In this document: one piece after another, positions 37,826 through 46,755 of the stretch
Layout: each line of letters opens with the position of its first letter
Position numbering within the stretch: the first letter of the stretch is position 1
Origin: VFMC01 sp963791635
GTDB lineage: Bacteria; Actinomycetota; Acidimicrobiia; Acidimicrobiales; Ilumatobacteraceae
Assembly (NCBI GenBank): GCA_963791635.1
Contig: CAWBTC010000005.1
Coordinates: forward strand, 1,302,001 to 1,366,000
Length of the DNA: 64,000 nucleotides
Direction: 5' to 3'
Position numbers and translations under genes: made by a program
The notes under the pieces: model-generated
What the model was told of the DNA's origin: nothing
The model's input: only the letters and a program-made list of their open reading frames with translations
Databases searched by the model: none

Positions 37826-38694
37826 CGCTCGATGAGTTCGGCGACCTTCGGCACCGCCTCGCGGACTGTGCCGAAGCGGAACTCGGAGAGCAGCTGGCTC
37901 AGCCGCGGCTCGACCTTGTCGAGGTTGACGTAGTGCCGGAACACCGATCGGCGCGACCCACTCATCCGCGGTTGCTCAGGATCGAGCTCCCATGGGTGGA
38001 AGTAGAGCATCAGCTGCCTCCCCGATGCAGCCGCGGACCGAGTGAGGCGCATGAACAGCGGAAACGGCATCAGTCGGAAGTACCCGCCGCCACCCACGGG
38101 TACGCGTATTCCGGCCACGAGCGCTGTCGTCGGGGGCAGCTCCACGATCGAGCCCGCGGCGGTCTCGATCAGGTGGATGTCGGGATTCGCTCCGGGCATG
38201 CCGTACACGTCGTGCACGATCGGAACGACGCTGGAGTCATAGAGGTATCCCTCCTCGACGAGGATCTCGTGTGCCCACGACGTGTCCTTCACGATCGTGA
38301 AGCTCGGCGCGCGGTACCCGAGCACCCGGGTGCCGGTGAGGTCCTCGAGGATCGCCCGAGCTCGGCGCACGTCGCAGCGGAACTGATCCATCGTGAGCGT
38401 GGTGACCAGCTCGTGGCCATAGCCGTGTGACGCCACTTCGTGCCCACCGTCGGCGATGCGCTGAACGAGCGTCGGATGGCGTTCGGCGATCCACCCGAGC
38501 ACGAAGAAGGTCGCACGTTGGTCCGCATCGGACAACATCTGCAAGATCTTGTCGGTGTTGCGCTCCACGCGACTCTCGAGATCATCCCAATGATGACGTC
38601 GGGCCACCGACTCGAACGCGGACACCTGAAAGTGCTCCTCGACGTCGAAGGTGAGGCAGTGCACCGGCGCCTCGGGTACCAGCTCCATGGTCAT
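37822..38694 (-). CDS. Polysaccharide deacetylase (DUF3473/XrtA-associated type)
   Basis: Encodes 290 aa from ATG 38694, four bases into an overlap with the phosphotransferase stop. It is a NodB-fold metal-dependent deacetylase: catalytic Asp in LTFDVEEHFQ (about residue 16), metal His pair in HEVASHGYGH, RAPSFTI and a late LMLYFHPWELDP that supplies the other metal-site His. FDVEEHFQVSAFE plus the C-terminal W-E-LDPEQPR region place it in the group found in exosortase/exopolysaccharide loci (PEP-CTERM systems), but no exosortase gene was seen in this window. It would remove acetyl groups from N-acetylhexosamine units of the exported polymer or its precursor. Confidence 0.93.
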   Translation of the reverse strand: MTMELVPEAPVHCLTFDVEEHFQVSAFESVARRHHWDDLESRVERNTDKILQMLSDADQRATFFVLGWIAERHPTLVQRIADGGHEVASHGYGHELVTTLTMDQFRCDVRRARAILEDLTGTRVLGYRAPSFTIVKDTSWAHEILVEEGYLYDSSVVPIVHDVYGMPGANPDIHLIETAAGSIVELPPTTALVAGIRVPVGGGGYFRLMPFPLFMRLTRSAAASGRQLMLYFHPWELDPEQPRMSGSRRSVFRHYVNLDKVEPRLSQLLSEFRFGTVREAVPKVAELIER

Positions 38695-39839
38695 CGTGCT
38701 CCTTCTCCTCGGGCCATCACCCTCAACGTTTCGACGGCGATCTTGATGTCGAGCCAGGGACTCATGTGCTTCACGTAGTACAGGTCGTATTGAAGCTTCT
38801 GGAACGAGTCCTCTTTCGAGGCCGCGTACCGGAACTTCACCTGTGCCCAGCCGGTGATGCCGGGCAGAACGGTGTGGCGGACGTCGTAGTAGGTGTACAG
38901 CGATCGCAGCTCCTGCACGAAGACCGGCCGTTCCGGCCGTGGTCCGACCAGGCTCATCTCGCCCCGCAACACGTTGAACAGCTGTGGGAGCTCGTCGAGG
39001 CGCCATGAGCGAAGCCACCGTCCCACCCGGGTGATCCGCGGATCCTCCGCTGCCGCCCACTGCGGTGCGTGCAGGCGTTCGGCGTCGACGCGCATCGAAC
39101 GGAACTTCCAGATCGTGAACGGTTTGCCGTTCAGCCCGATCCGGAGCTGCTTGTAGACGATCGGCCCACGGGAGTCGAGCCGGATGAGCGCGCCGAGGGC
39201 GACGAACAGCGGCGCAAGGATCACCAGGCCGATCGCGGCGGCAGCGGCATCGCTTGCCCGCTTGGTTGCGAGCACCCAACGCGGCCGACGGAAACCCTCG
39301 GAGAAGATCACGTGTCGTGGCGTGGTCTGGTCGATGAAGATGCGACCCGACACGTGTTCCAGCAGACGGCGGGCATCGAGGATGGCGACCCCCATGGTCT
39401 TCAGATCGAACAGGGTGCTGGTCGGTAGCTGGTCCTCGTCGTCGTCGAGGGCCACAACGATCGACTGCACCGAGGCGTTGTCGACCAGGTGGAACAGGTC
39501 GTTGAACGTTCCGAGGACGGGCACGGCACCGAGGTCCGCCGCGTCGGTGTTGGCGGGCACGAGCACGCCGACAACCTCGTATGCGCTGCGTCGATCGCTC
39601 AAGAGGGCGAGCAGCTGCGCGGCTGTCTCGCCGGCACCGAGGATGACCGTTCGTTGCCGGAGGCTCGGGACGAGGCGCGACGGGAAGCTGTAGACCGTCG
39701 CGCCGGCATCCACCGGCTCGAACGGGTTGGCACCCGGGATGACGTCGCGAGGCGCCGCGACGGCGCGCTGCGTGCGCCTGAATCGATCTGCTCGTCCAGG
39801 CTGCTCGTAAGCGACCGCCGTCGTCATCTCCGCCACCAT
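38691..39839 (-). CDS. Undecaprenyl-phosphate glycosylphosphotransferase (initiating enzyme), short form
   Basis: Encodes 382 aa from ATG 39839, which follows GGAGGAGCG at eight bases. The N-terminal part is a CoA-binding-like Rossmann region (TVILGAGETAAQLLALL, then SIVVALDDDEDQL) rather than the four- or five-helix bundle of WcaJ. After one hydrophobic segment (AAIGLVILAPLFVALGALI, about residue 215), the catalytic bact_transf region follows: LDSRGPIVYKQLRIGLNGKPFTIWKFRSMRVDAE, LRSWRLDELPQLFNVLRGEMSLVGPRPERPVFV and ITGWAQVKFRYAAS. It attaches the first sugar phosphate to undecaprenyl phosphate and begins glycan synthesis. First gene of a three-gene operon. Confidence 0.92.
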   Translation of the reverse strand: MVAEMTTAVAYEQPGRADRFRRTQRAVAAPRDVIPGANPFEPVDAGATVYSFPSRLVPSLRQRTVILGAGETAAQLLALLSDRRSAYEVVGVLVPANTDAADLGAVPVLGTFNDLFHLVDNASVQSIVVALDDDEDQLPTSTLFDLKTMGVAILDARRLLEHVSGRIFIDQTTPRHVIFSEGFRRPRWVLATKRASDAAAAAIGLVILAPLFVALGALIRLDSRGPIVYKQLRIGLNGKPFTIWKFRSMRVDAERLHAPQWAAAEDPRITRVGRWLRSWRLDELPQLFNVLRGEMSLVGPRPERPVFVQELRSLYTYYDVRHTVLPGITGWAQVKFRYAASKEDSFQKLQYDLYYVKHMSPWLDIKIAVETLRVMARGEGAR

Positions 39840-40217
39840 GTACTTCGCTCCTCCGCCCGGGGACCGCACTCGACCAGGACGAGTGATACCCGAACAGAGG
39901 TACGTGAACGCACCGATGCTCCGCCATCCGCCCTAGCTGTGATCAGACCCTCACAAACCCGCTGCCTGATCGGGCGACGACCCTTCGCCGAGTCGCCGCT
40001 CTGCGTTCACCTTACATCAATGATCCAGACACTTGCGAGACGCTCGGTTGCCAGAGTCTTTCAATTTCGTGACGTTGTCCGCGGAGGTCGTTCGCCCGGC
40101 CACCGAACGAGAGGAGTGCGACCGAGAGTGGCGATCGTGACCCTCGTTCTCGGTCGCGGGTCGAGGTGCACCTTGTTGTCGCTTGCCGACGAGCGTCGGG
40201 TCGGCCATGCTGGGTTC
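39840..40217. other. Divergent intergenic region upstream of the initiating phosphotransferase
   Basis: No gene recognised. It holds the promoter region of the leftward operon, including a 6-bp inverted repeat CACTCG-N7-CGAGTG at 39867-39885. The rightward kinase frame remains open back to ATG 40020, so part of this segment could be coding, but the translation upstream of 40218 is Arg-rich and unlike kinase N-termini. Confidence 0.45.
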
Positions 40218-41009
40218 GTGGACGGTGCGGCGGAAAGCACCCAGACGATCGAGCGATCGGCGGCCAGGGGCCTCGTCGTGGCGATCGTCGGGTCAGATGG
40301 ATCAGGGAAGTCGACACTCTGTCGCGAGCTCACCTCGAGCCTTCGTGCAGGCGGCCGGGTGGAGTTCGTCTACTTCGGCAGCGGCGATGGCGCCTCGTCG
40401 TGGATCCGCTGGCCGCTCGTGCAGGTCCGCCGGCTGGTGCAGCGTCGATCGACGGACACCTCCCCCACCGTTCGCCCGCCCGGCCAGGGATCGACCGCTC
40501 AGTCCGCCCCGCGGTCAAAGCCCATCGTGGCTGCACGCGTTGTGTGGGCGCTCACCCTCGCATGGGAGAAGCGGGCCAAGTTGCGTCGCGCGGCACGTTC
40601 GCGTGCCCGCGGTGTCGTCGTGATCTGTGACCGCTTCCCGCAGGCGCAGGTCGGCGGGATCATGGATGGACCGCTCCTGCACACCTGGCAAGAGCGCCCG
40701 CGCGGCCTGCGCAAGCGAGTCGCTGCGTGGGAGGCGCGACCGTATCGGCTCGCCGAACGGCAGCCTCCCGACCTGGTGCTCCGCCTGCTGGTTGATCAGG
40801 CCCACGCCGAGCGACGACGGCCGGATCACGACTCGGCCGACCTTCGGCGCCGCCGGGAGATCGTCGGGAGCCTGCGCTTCGACGGCGTCCCGTACCTGGT
40901 CGATCTCGATGCGACGCTCCCCGCGGATGCCGTCCTCGCATCGGCGATGGCTGCCGTTGCGCACTGCCTCGATCAGCGAGCGAGTGGGTCGACCCCGAAA
41001 GAGAAGTGA
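40218..41009 (+). CDS. Thymidylate-kinase-like P-loop protein
   Basis: Encodes 263 aa from GTG 40218 (ATG 40020 is an alternative). Walker A is IVGSDGSGKSTL (about residues 22-33), then VEFVYFGSGDGASSW, VWALTLAWEKRAKLRRAARSRARG, and VICDRFPQAQVGGIMDGP (the thymidylate-kinase-like DRF motif). A lid-like LLVDQAHAERRRPDHD follows. The CDRFP-x-AQ and MDG motifs are shared with the kinase half of the fusion at 24145-25614 but not with ordinary TMK, so these two form a subfamily. It overlooks the start of the leftward operon, divergently. No biochemical role is known. Confidence 0.75.
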   Translation: MDGAAESTQTIERSAARGLVVAIVGSDGSGKSTLCRELTSSLRAGGRVEFVYFGSGDGASSWIRWPLVQVRRLVQRRSTDTSPTVRPPGQGSTAQSAPRSKPIVAARVVWALTLAWEKRAKLRRAARSRARGVVVICDRFPQAQVGGIMDGPLLHTWQERPRGLRKRVAAWEARPYRLAERQPPDLVLRLLVDQAHAERRRPDHDSADLRRRREIVGSLRFDGVPYLVDLDATLPADAVLASAMAAVAHCLDQRASGSTPKEK

Positions 41010-41039
41010 TCCCGGCGCCGTTACAAGCGGCCCGGGATC
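41008..41039 (+). terminator. Terminator-like hairpin after the kinase gene
   Basis: GATCCCGG (41008-41015) and CCGGGATC (41032-41039) are perfect 8-bp arms starting in the stop codon of the kinase gene; the loop is 16 bases. No T-run. Confidence 0.5.
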
Positions 41040-41241
41040 GTGGCCACCACCCGTGGAGGTGATAGCAAGGTCAAGCTATCAACCCACCCGCCGAGAACGC
41101 AGAAATCCCAGCGCGTTCCTTCAGTGTTCCGAATCGGGTCGATGACCTGACCGCAGCGTCGAAGAAACGCCGGCGCGATCCAGTGGGATATGGTCCAGCC
41201 GCTGAGGGCCGGCACCGCCGGCACGGCAAGGGAGGTTCCCC

Positions 41242-42078
41242 ATGGACAACCTGCGCGGCGCCAACGCCATCGTCACCGGAGCATCACGGGGCATCGGGGT
41301 GTACATCGCCCGAGCGTTGGCCAAAGAAGGTGTGAACCTCGCCCTCGCGGCGCGTTCGGTCGACGAGCTCGAGCAGGTGCGCTCGGAGATGGAGCGACTC
41401 GGTGTGCGAGCGATCGCGATCGAATGCGACGTCGCCAAGGCCTCGGACAGGGAAGAGCTGATCAGGCGCACGGAGGCCGAGCTGGGTTCAATCGACATCC
41501 TCGTAAACAACGCCGGGATCGAGCGCGTCGCTCGGTTCGAACAAGCGCTCGAGTCCGACATCACCGACACGTTGACGATCAACCTCGAGGCGCCGATGCT
41601 GCTCACCCGAGCCATCGTGCCCGGCATGCTGACACGCAACCGCGGACACGTGGTCAACATCGCCTCAGGCGCCGGCAAGGTCGGTGTCGCCTACGGCACG
41701 TCGTACTGCGCCAGCAAGCATGGCCTCGTCGGTTTCACCAACGCGTTGCGATCCGAGTACCGGGGACGCCCCGTTGGCTTCTCCGTCGTGTGCCCCGGCT
41801 TCGTCACCGACGCTGGCATGTACGACCGCTGGGACAAGAACGGCATCCATGCTCCGAAGATCGCCGGCACGTCCAAGCCCGAGAAGGTGGCAGATGTGAC
41901 CGTGCGGTGCATCAAACGGAACAAAGGGGAAGTCACCGTCAACACCCCGCCCATTCGGCCACTGGTCGTCCTCGCCAACATCGCACCATCGATCGTGCCG
42001 TGGATGCTCCACACGCTCGGCTACAGCAAGGTGTTCGAACGGGTCATGGATGCAGAGGCAGAAACGGCGTCGAAGTAG
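41242..42078 (+). CDS. Short-chain dehydrogenase/reductase
   Basis: Encodes 278 aa; ATG 41242 follows GGGAGG at a suitable distance. Classical SDR features: TGASRGIG (residues 12-19, NAD(P) binding), NNAGIER (about 90), IASGAGKVG with the catalytic Ser region, and YCASKHG (Tyr-x-x-x-Lys, about residues 154-158). The PGFVTDAGMYDRW segment and the C-terminal membrane-like PPIRPLVVLANIAPSIVPWMLHTLGY fit the branch acting on lipophilic substrates such as ketoacyl or steroid compounds. The 230-bp gap upstream contains no gene. Confidence 0.92.
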   Translation: MDNLRGANAIVTGASRGIGVYIARALAKEGVNLALAARSVDELEQVRSEMERLGVRAIAIECDVAKASDREELIRRTEAELGSIDILVNNAGIERVARFEQALESDITDTLTINLEAPMLLTRAIVPGMLTRNRGHVVNIASGAGKVGVAYGTSYCASKHGLVGFTNALRSEYRGRPVGFSVVCPGFVTDAGMYDRWDKNGIHAPKIAGTSKPEKVADVTVRCIKRNKGEVTVNTPPIRPLVVLANIAPSIVPWMLHTLGYSKVFERVMDAEAETASK

Positions 42079-42213
42079 CGGCGTGCTGAGGACGGGTTCA
42101 AGGGGGCATCTCGCCGCAGATGGTCCAGCTGGAGGCAGGGTCGAAGGACTCTTGACGATGTTGAGTAGCTGAGCGTTCGCTGAGAGTCCACCAGTGTGGA
42201 TGAGGAGGTCCTC

Positions 42214-43254
42214 ATGCGTCGGCTCTCCATCAGTGTGGTTTGGATCTGTGGGCTGCTTGTCGGATGCAGCTCAGATGGCGGATCGAGCAGCGAGTCGCTG
42301 CTCGATCCCGCTTCAACCTCACCAACCGCTACGGCTCAACCCACGACCAACGCTCCGACGACCATCGCTCCGACGACCATCGCTCCGACGACCATCGCTC
42401 CGGTGTCGACTGAGCTCCTCGAGCCGACGTTGGCCGGCGACGCGGCATTCCTCGGTCCGTTGCAGACGGTACCGGTCGGGGAGCTCACCATGGCGTTCCG
42501 CCAGTTCGGAGCCGGGCCCGACTTGGTCATGATCGCCGGCGAAGGGTCGCCGATGGATAGTTGGCCGGTCACGATGCTCGCAGCGCTGGCCGACTCGTAC
42601 CGAGTCACCATCTACGACAACCGCGACTTGGGGAGCACGACGGACACGACGACGCCGTTCACCTTGCCCGACCTCGCAGATGATGTCGCCGGCTTGATCG
42701 AGTCGTTGGCGCTGGACCGGCCGGCGGTCTTCGGGTGGTCCACCGGTGGCGAGATCGGTCTGCTGCTTGCCGTGCAACATCCCGACGTGCTGTCGGCATT
42801 GGTGGTCAGTGGCGCTACGGCCGGCGGGCCGCTCATCGTGGGCCCTGAGGCATCGATCGCTGCATGCCTGAACGACGAGGCGCTCCCGTGCGACCTGTTG
42901 TCGATGTTGTTCTCGGCCACCCCCGAAGGCGATGCCGCGAAGACCACATTCGCCGTCGACTACGGCAAGGTGCCGCACCCTACTTCCGCCCCCGATGCGA
43001 TGAGGAAGTACATCGACGCCGAGAAGGCCTTCGGAACTGCGCCTGCGCCACCGCTCTCGTCCATCGCGGTACCTACGATGGTGATGAACGGCGACCTCGA
43101 CCCCCTTGTTCCGGTGGCGAACGCGCCGATCATCGCCGACCAGATCGGGCCTGGCACACGTCTCGAGACCGACCCGAGCGGCTCACACGCCTGGTTCTTC
43201 GAACACCTCGACCGCTTCCTGGAGTTGATGGCGGATTTCCTGGGCACGGCGTAG
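42214..43254 (+). CDS. Alpha/beta-hydrolase lipoprotein
   Basis: Encodes 346 aa from ATG 42214, which follows GAGGAGG. A lipoprotein signal (RRLSISVVWICGLLVGC, lipobox Cys about 17) leads to a Ser/Thr/Pro linker containing four TTxAP repeats. The alpha/beta-hydrolase domain then shows RVTIYDNRDLGST (oxyanion region), nucleophile elbow VFGWSTGGEIGLLLA with the Ser in G-W-S-T-G, PTMVMNGDLDPLVP (acid) and a late GSHAWFFE (His). The fold suits an extracytoplasmic esterase or epoxide-hydrolase-like enzyme. Followed by a terminator-like palindrome and tRNA-Leu on the other strand. Confidence 0.9.
   Translation: MRRLSISVVWICGLLVGCSSDGGSSSESLLDPASTSPTATAQPTTNAPTTIAPTTIAPTTIAPVSTELLEPTLAGDAAFLGPLQTVPVGELTMAFRQFGAGPDLVMIAGEGSPMDSWPVTMLAALADSYRVTIYDNRDLGSTTDTTTPFTLPDLADDVAGLIESLALDRPAVFGWSTGGEIGLLLAVQHPDVLSALVVSGATAGGPLIVGPEASIAACLNDEALPCDLLSMLFSATPEGDAAKTTFAVDYGKVPHPTSAPDAMRKYIDAEKAFGTAPAPPLSSIAVPTMVMNGDLDPLVPVANAPIIADQIGPGTRLETDPSGSHAWFFEHLDRFLELMADFLGTA
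42343..42402. repeat. 15-bp tandem repeat x4 in the lipoprotein linker
   Basis: Four units of ACGACCATCGCTCCG (first with one change) encode Thr-Thr-Ile-Ala-Pro (first copy Thr-Asn-Ala-Pro) in the linker just after the signal peptide. Confidence 0.95.
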
Positions 43255-43288
43255 TGCTGCGAAACCAGCCAGAGCCGCCACGAACGAC

Positions 43289-43320
43289 AACAGCCCGAAC
43301 CCTAGGGGGCCCGGGCTGTT
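43289..43320. terminator. Palindrome between the hydrolase gene and tRNA-Leu
   Basis: AACAGCCCG (43289-43297) and CGGGCTGTT (43312-43320) form a 9-bp perfect stem. It lies after the hydrolase stop on the plus strand and after the tRNA 3' end on the minus strand, so it can terminate both. Confidence 0.6.
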
Positions 43321-43341
43321 CGGGATGTCTCGCGACATCAG

Positions 43342-43428
43342 TGGTGTCGAAGGGGGGACTTGAACCCCCACGGGATTTCTCCCACTAGCCCCTCAAGCTA
43401 GCGCGTCTGCCTATTTCGCCACTTCGAC
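43342..43428 (-). tRNA. tRNA-Leu(GAG)
   Basis: On the minus strand a full class II tRNA is visible: acceptor arms GTCGAAG/CTTCGAC, a D arm with GCG...CGC, anticodon stem CTAGC/GCTAG enclosing loop TTGAGGG (anticodon GAG, decoding CUC), a long variable arm GGGA-GAAA-TCCC and T-arm GGGGG/CCCCC with loop TTCAAGT. The discriminator A and an encoded CCA follow. The long variable arm confirms a leucine tRNA. Confidence 0.95.
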
Positions 43429-43486
43429 GTGGTGTCCGCCAACGACGTGGCGGGGTGAACTTGCGGTTCTTGAATCTACCGCTCTG

Positions 43487-43729
43487 TCAGCTGCGGACCA
43501 ACAGGAACCCGAGCGCGATCACCGTGAGGAACCACACGAGCGCGAACACGGTGGTGATCCGGTTGAGGTTGCGTTCTGCGGCCGACGAGCCGAGCGCAGC
43601 ACCGGCACCGCCACCGAACATGTCGCTGAGACCTCCGCCGCGGCCGCTGTGCATCAAGATGCCTGCGACCATGGCCACGAGGGACACCAGGTTGATGATC
43701 AGCACGAGGTAGAGGACGACGTCACGCAC
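43487..43729 (-). CDS. secG: Preprotein translocase subunit SecG
   Basis: Encodes 80 aa from GTG 43729. Two hydrophobic segments (VVLYLVLIINLVSLVAMVAGILMH and ITTVFALVWFLTVIALGFLLV) flank a Gly-rich loop GRGGGLSDMFGGG, the hallmark of SecG. It is the small membrane partner of SecYE that assists protein export. In actinobacteria it normally follows tpiA directly; here a five-gene oligopeptide transporter separates them. Confidence 0.95.
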   Translation of the reverse strand: MRDVVLYLVLIINLVSLVAMVAGILMHSGRGGGLSDMFGGGAGAALGSSAAERNLNRITTVFALVWFLTVIALGFLLVRS

Positions 43730-43771
43730 GGGGAACGATCCTATCGGGAAGCTGCGCTCGGACCGTGCCGG

Positions 43772-44794
43772 TCAGTGTCGAGCGCTGAGCGATTCGCCGG
43801 TGATCGACACCTTCACCGGCATCACCTCGGCGAAGTGGCAGGCCACCGGGTGGCCCTGGCCACGGTCGACCAGCTCGGGCTCCTCCTGGGCGCAGATCTC
43901 CTTGGCGATCGGGCAGCGGGTGCGGAACCGGCAGCCCGATGGCGGGTCGATCGGGCTCGGAACGTCACCCTGCAGCAGGATCCGCTGGCGCTGACGCTCG
44001 GTCACCGGATCGGGCTCGGGGATCGCCGACAACAGCGCCTGCGTGTACGGGTGCGATGGTGAGTTGTAGATCTCGTCGGCCGGGCCGATCTCCATCAGCT
44101 TGCCGAGGTACATCACGGCAACGACATCACTGATGTGACGCACCACCGACAAGTCGTGGGCGATGAAGAGGTAGCTGAGTCCGAGTTGGGACTGCAGGTC
44201 CTCGAGCAGGTTCACCACGCCGGCCTGGATGCTGACGTCGAGCGCCGACACCGGTTCGTCGAGCACGATCAACGACGGGCTGAGGGCGAGCGCCCGGGCG
44301 ATGCCAACACGCTGGCGCTGGCCACCGGAGAACTCGTGCGGGAAGCGCTTCGAGTGGTCGGCAGCGAGTCCGACGAGCTCGAGCAGCTCCACGACCCGAT
44401 CCTCGTGGTTGCCGGCGATCTTCTGGATCACCAGCGGCTCGGCGATCGCGGCGCCGACGGTCATCTTCGGGTCGAGCGATGCATACGGATCCTGGAACAC
44501 GATCTGCATCTGGGCGCGGAGCCCACGGAGCTCCTTCGCGTCAAGGCCGATGAGCTCCTGGCCCTTGAACTTCACCGATCCACCAGTGGGTTCGATGAGG
44601 CGCAGCACGCAACGCCCCACCGTGGTCTTGCCCGAACCACTCTCCCCGACGAGACCGACGGTCTGGCCCTCGTCGATGGTGAAGCCGACGCCGCTGACCG
44701 CTTGCACCGTGCGGCGCACGACGCGGATGCCTGCGGCAGTCTTGATCGAGAAGTTCTTGACGAGGTCGTTGACCTCGAGTACCGGAACACTCAT
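43772..44794 (-). CDS. oppF: Oligopeptide ABC transporter ATP-binding protein (OppF/DppF)
   Basis: Encodes 340 aa from ATG 44794, overlapping the OppD stop by four bases. Walker A VGESGSGKTTVGR, Q-loop IVFQDPYASLDPKMTVG, signature SGGQRQRVGIARALA, Walker B LIVLDEPVSALD, then the OppF-specific C-terminal segment with the CRFRTRCPIAKEICAQEEP cysteines that bind an Fe-S cluster in this family, and VACHFAE. Located in the cytoplasm on the membrane, it works with OppD. Start and stop patterns show tight operon coupling. Confidence 0.95.
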   Translation of the reverse strand: MSVPVLEVNDLVKNFSIKTAAGIRVVRRTVQAVSGVGFTIDEGQTVGLVGESGSGKTTVGRCVLRLIEPTGGSVKFKGQELIGLDAKELRGLRAQMQIVFQDPYASLDPKMTVGAAIAEPLVIQKIAGNHEDRVVELLELVGLAADHSKRFPHEFSGGQRQRVGIARALALSPSLIVLDEPVSALDVSIQAGVVNLLEDLQSQLGLSYLFIAHDLSVVRHISDVVAVMYLGKLMEIGPADEIYNSPSHPYTQALLSAIPEPDPVTERQRQRILLQGDVPSPIDPPSGCRFRTRCPIAKEICAQEEPELVDRGQGHPVACHFAEVMPVKVSITGESLSARH

Positions 44795-45763
44795 GTGGTG
44801 AGCTCCAACTCCTCAGCTCGGATGCAGGCAGTCTCGTGAACGCCCACCTGGATCAGTTCGGGGATTGCGTCGGCACACCGGTCGATGCTGTAGGTGCACC
44901 GAGAGCGGAATGCGCAACCCGAGGGTGGTTGCAGCATGTTCGGAGGTGCGCCGGGGATCGGCTGGAGACGCTGCTTGCCACCGTGAGGCAGCGAGTTCAT
45001 CAGGCCCTGCGTGTAGGGATGCGACGGGTGCTCGAACAGCGGCAGCACCTCACCACGCTCGACGGCGCGACCGGCATACATCACCTGCACGCGATCGGCG
45101 ATCCGAGCGACCACACCGAGGTCGTGGGTGATCAGCACCACGGCGGTGCCGAGGTCTCTGCGGATGCGTTCCATCACCTCGAGGATCTGGGCTTGCACCG
45201 TGACGTCGAGCGCAGTGGTGGGCTCGTCCGCGATCAGCACTTTCGGGTCGTTGGCGATCGCCATCGCGATCATCACGCGCTCGGCGCATCCCACCGGAGA
45301 ACTCGTGCGCGTACTGCCGAGCACGCTGCTTCGGCTGTGGGATGCCGACGATGTCGAGCAGTTCGATGGCCCGGGTGTTGGCCTCGTCTTTCGAGATCGA
45401 CTGGTGCGCCTGGAGCATCTCAACGATCTGGGCACCCACCCGATGCACCGGATTCAGCGCCGACAGCGGATCCTGGAAGATCATCGCCACCTCGCCGCCG
45501 CGTGCCTTGCGCAGCACCTTGTGCGATGCGCCGACGAGCTCGATGTCGTTCACCTTGGCCGAACCGGCGATCTGCGCTGACTTCGGCAGCAGACCCATGA
45601 CGGCAAGGAACGAGACCGACTTGCCGGAACCCGACTCGCCGACGACGCCGACGACTTCGCCCGGCAGCACGTCGAGGCTGACGCCACGAACCGCCTGGAC
45701 CTGGCCGAGCAGGGTCTTGAACGTGACCCGCAGGTCCTTGATCGACAGCGCTACTTCGCTCAT
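44791..45763 (-). CDS. oppD: Oligopeptide ABC transporter ATP-binding protein (OppD/DppD), frameshifted
   Basis: Starts at ATG 45763, one base into the OppC stop (TGATG). Walker A is VGESGSGKSVSFLA; the FSGGM of the signature is reached at about residue 159, then the frame is lost. In the +1 frame ERVMIAMAIANDPKVLIADEPTTALD and the CxxC-type segment CAFRSRCTYSIDRCADAIPE continue to a stop at 44791. The nearly invariant GGMRQR is restored by removing one base at about 45282, giving 323 aa. The rest of the transporter is intact, so an extra base in the sequence is the likeliest cause. Confidence 0.88.
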
Positions 45764-46755
45764 CAGGCGTCCACCTGCATCTTGGGATCGACGGCATCGC
45801 GCATGCCGTCTCCGATGAAGTTGATGCACAGCGACACGATGATCAGCAGCACCCCGGGGTACACGACCAACCACCAGTAGCCGGCGGGCACCGCCTTCTT
45901 GGAGTCCCGGATGAGCAACCCCATCGATGTCATGCCGGAACCAGCGTCCGGGCCGTACCCGAAGAAGCTGAGCGTCGCTTCGGCAGTGATCGCACCGATG
46001 ATCGCGAACGACAACGCCACCATCAGCTGCCCGATCGAGTTCGGCAGCAGGTGTCTGAACATGATCCTCGGGGTCGACGTGCCGAGGGCGCGGGCAGCCT
46101 CGATGAACTCACGTTCCTTGAGCTGTTTCACCTGTCCTCGCACCAGACGAGCCACACCCATCCAGCCGATCAGTGACAGCAGGATGACAAGGAAGCGCAC
46201 CGACGTCGACTTGCCCATGATCGTCTCGACCCACGACACGTTGCGAAGTGCACCACGCACGATCACCAGCACCACGAGCAACGGCAACGCGAGCATGATG
46301 TCGGTGGCCCGCATCAGCAGGTCGTCGATCCATCCTCCCTTCAAACCGGCGATGGCGCCGACGAGGGCACCGACGGTGACCGAGATGACGCCCGTGAACA
46401 AGCCCAGCAACAGCGACACCCTCGTGCCGTAGATGAGCCTGCTGTACAGGTCGCGTCCGATCTGGTCGGTGCCGAACCACGCTTGCGAGCTGGGCGGCAG
46501 GTTGGTGTTCGGTCGCCCATCGATGGCTTCGAAGATCGGTTCGTTCACGCCATAGCGAGCCGTGACCGGCGCAAGGATCACGAAGAGCACGATGATGAAC
46601 AACATGACGGCCGAGATCACCGCAGCCCGATGGTTCATGTATCGCTTGAACGCCATCTGCCTCGGGGAGATGGCTTCTTTGAGCACACCGATCGATGCAT
46701 CGGTCGGGGCTGCTCCTGAGCTCCCTGGCGCTGCTGAGGAAATGAGATCAGTCAA
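45763..46755 (-). CDS. oppC: Oligopeptide ABC transporter permease (OppC/DppC)
   Basis: Encodes 330 aa from TTG 46755, with CGAGGA upstream; an ATG at 46782 would extend it into the OppB end. Six membrane segments are visible. The BPD_transp_1 core includes SSQAWFGTDQIGRDLYSRLIYGTRVSLLLGL (TM2 motif of this class) and EAARALGTSTPRIMFRHLLPNSIGQLMVALSFAI, the EAA motif that contacts the ATPases. It forms the membrane channel with OppB. Confidence 0.93.
   Translation of the reverse strand: MTDLISSAAPGSSGAAPTDASIGVLKEAISPRQMAFKRYMNHRAAVISAVMLFIIVLFVILAPVTARYGVNEPIFEAIDGRPNTNLPPSSQAWFGTDQIGRDLYSRLIYGTRVSLLLGLFTGVISVTVGALVGAIAGLKGGWIDDLLMRATDIMLALPLLVVLVIVRGALRNVSWVETIMGKSTSVRFLVILLSLIGWMGVARLVRGQVKQLKEREFIEAARALGTSTPRIMFRHLLPNSIGQLMVALSFAIIGAITAEATLSFFGYGPDAGSGMTSMGLLIRDSKKAVPAGYWWLVVYPGVLLIIVSLCINFIGDGMRDAVDPKMQVDA

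Noticed and set aside
24145..41009. An exosortase/PEP-CTERM system suggested by the deacetylase type
   Set aside because: No exosortase gene and no PEP-CTERM-like C-terminal signal were found in the window, so only the deacetylase family similarity is reported.
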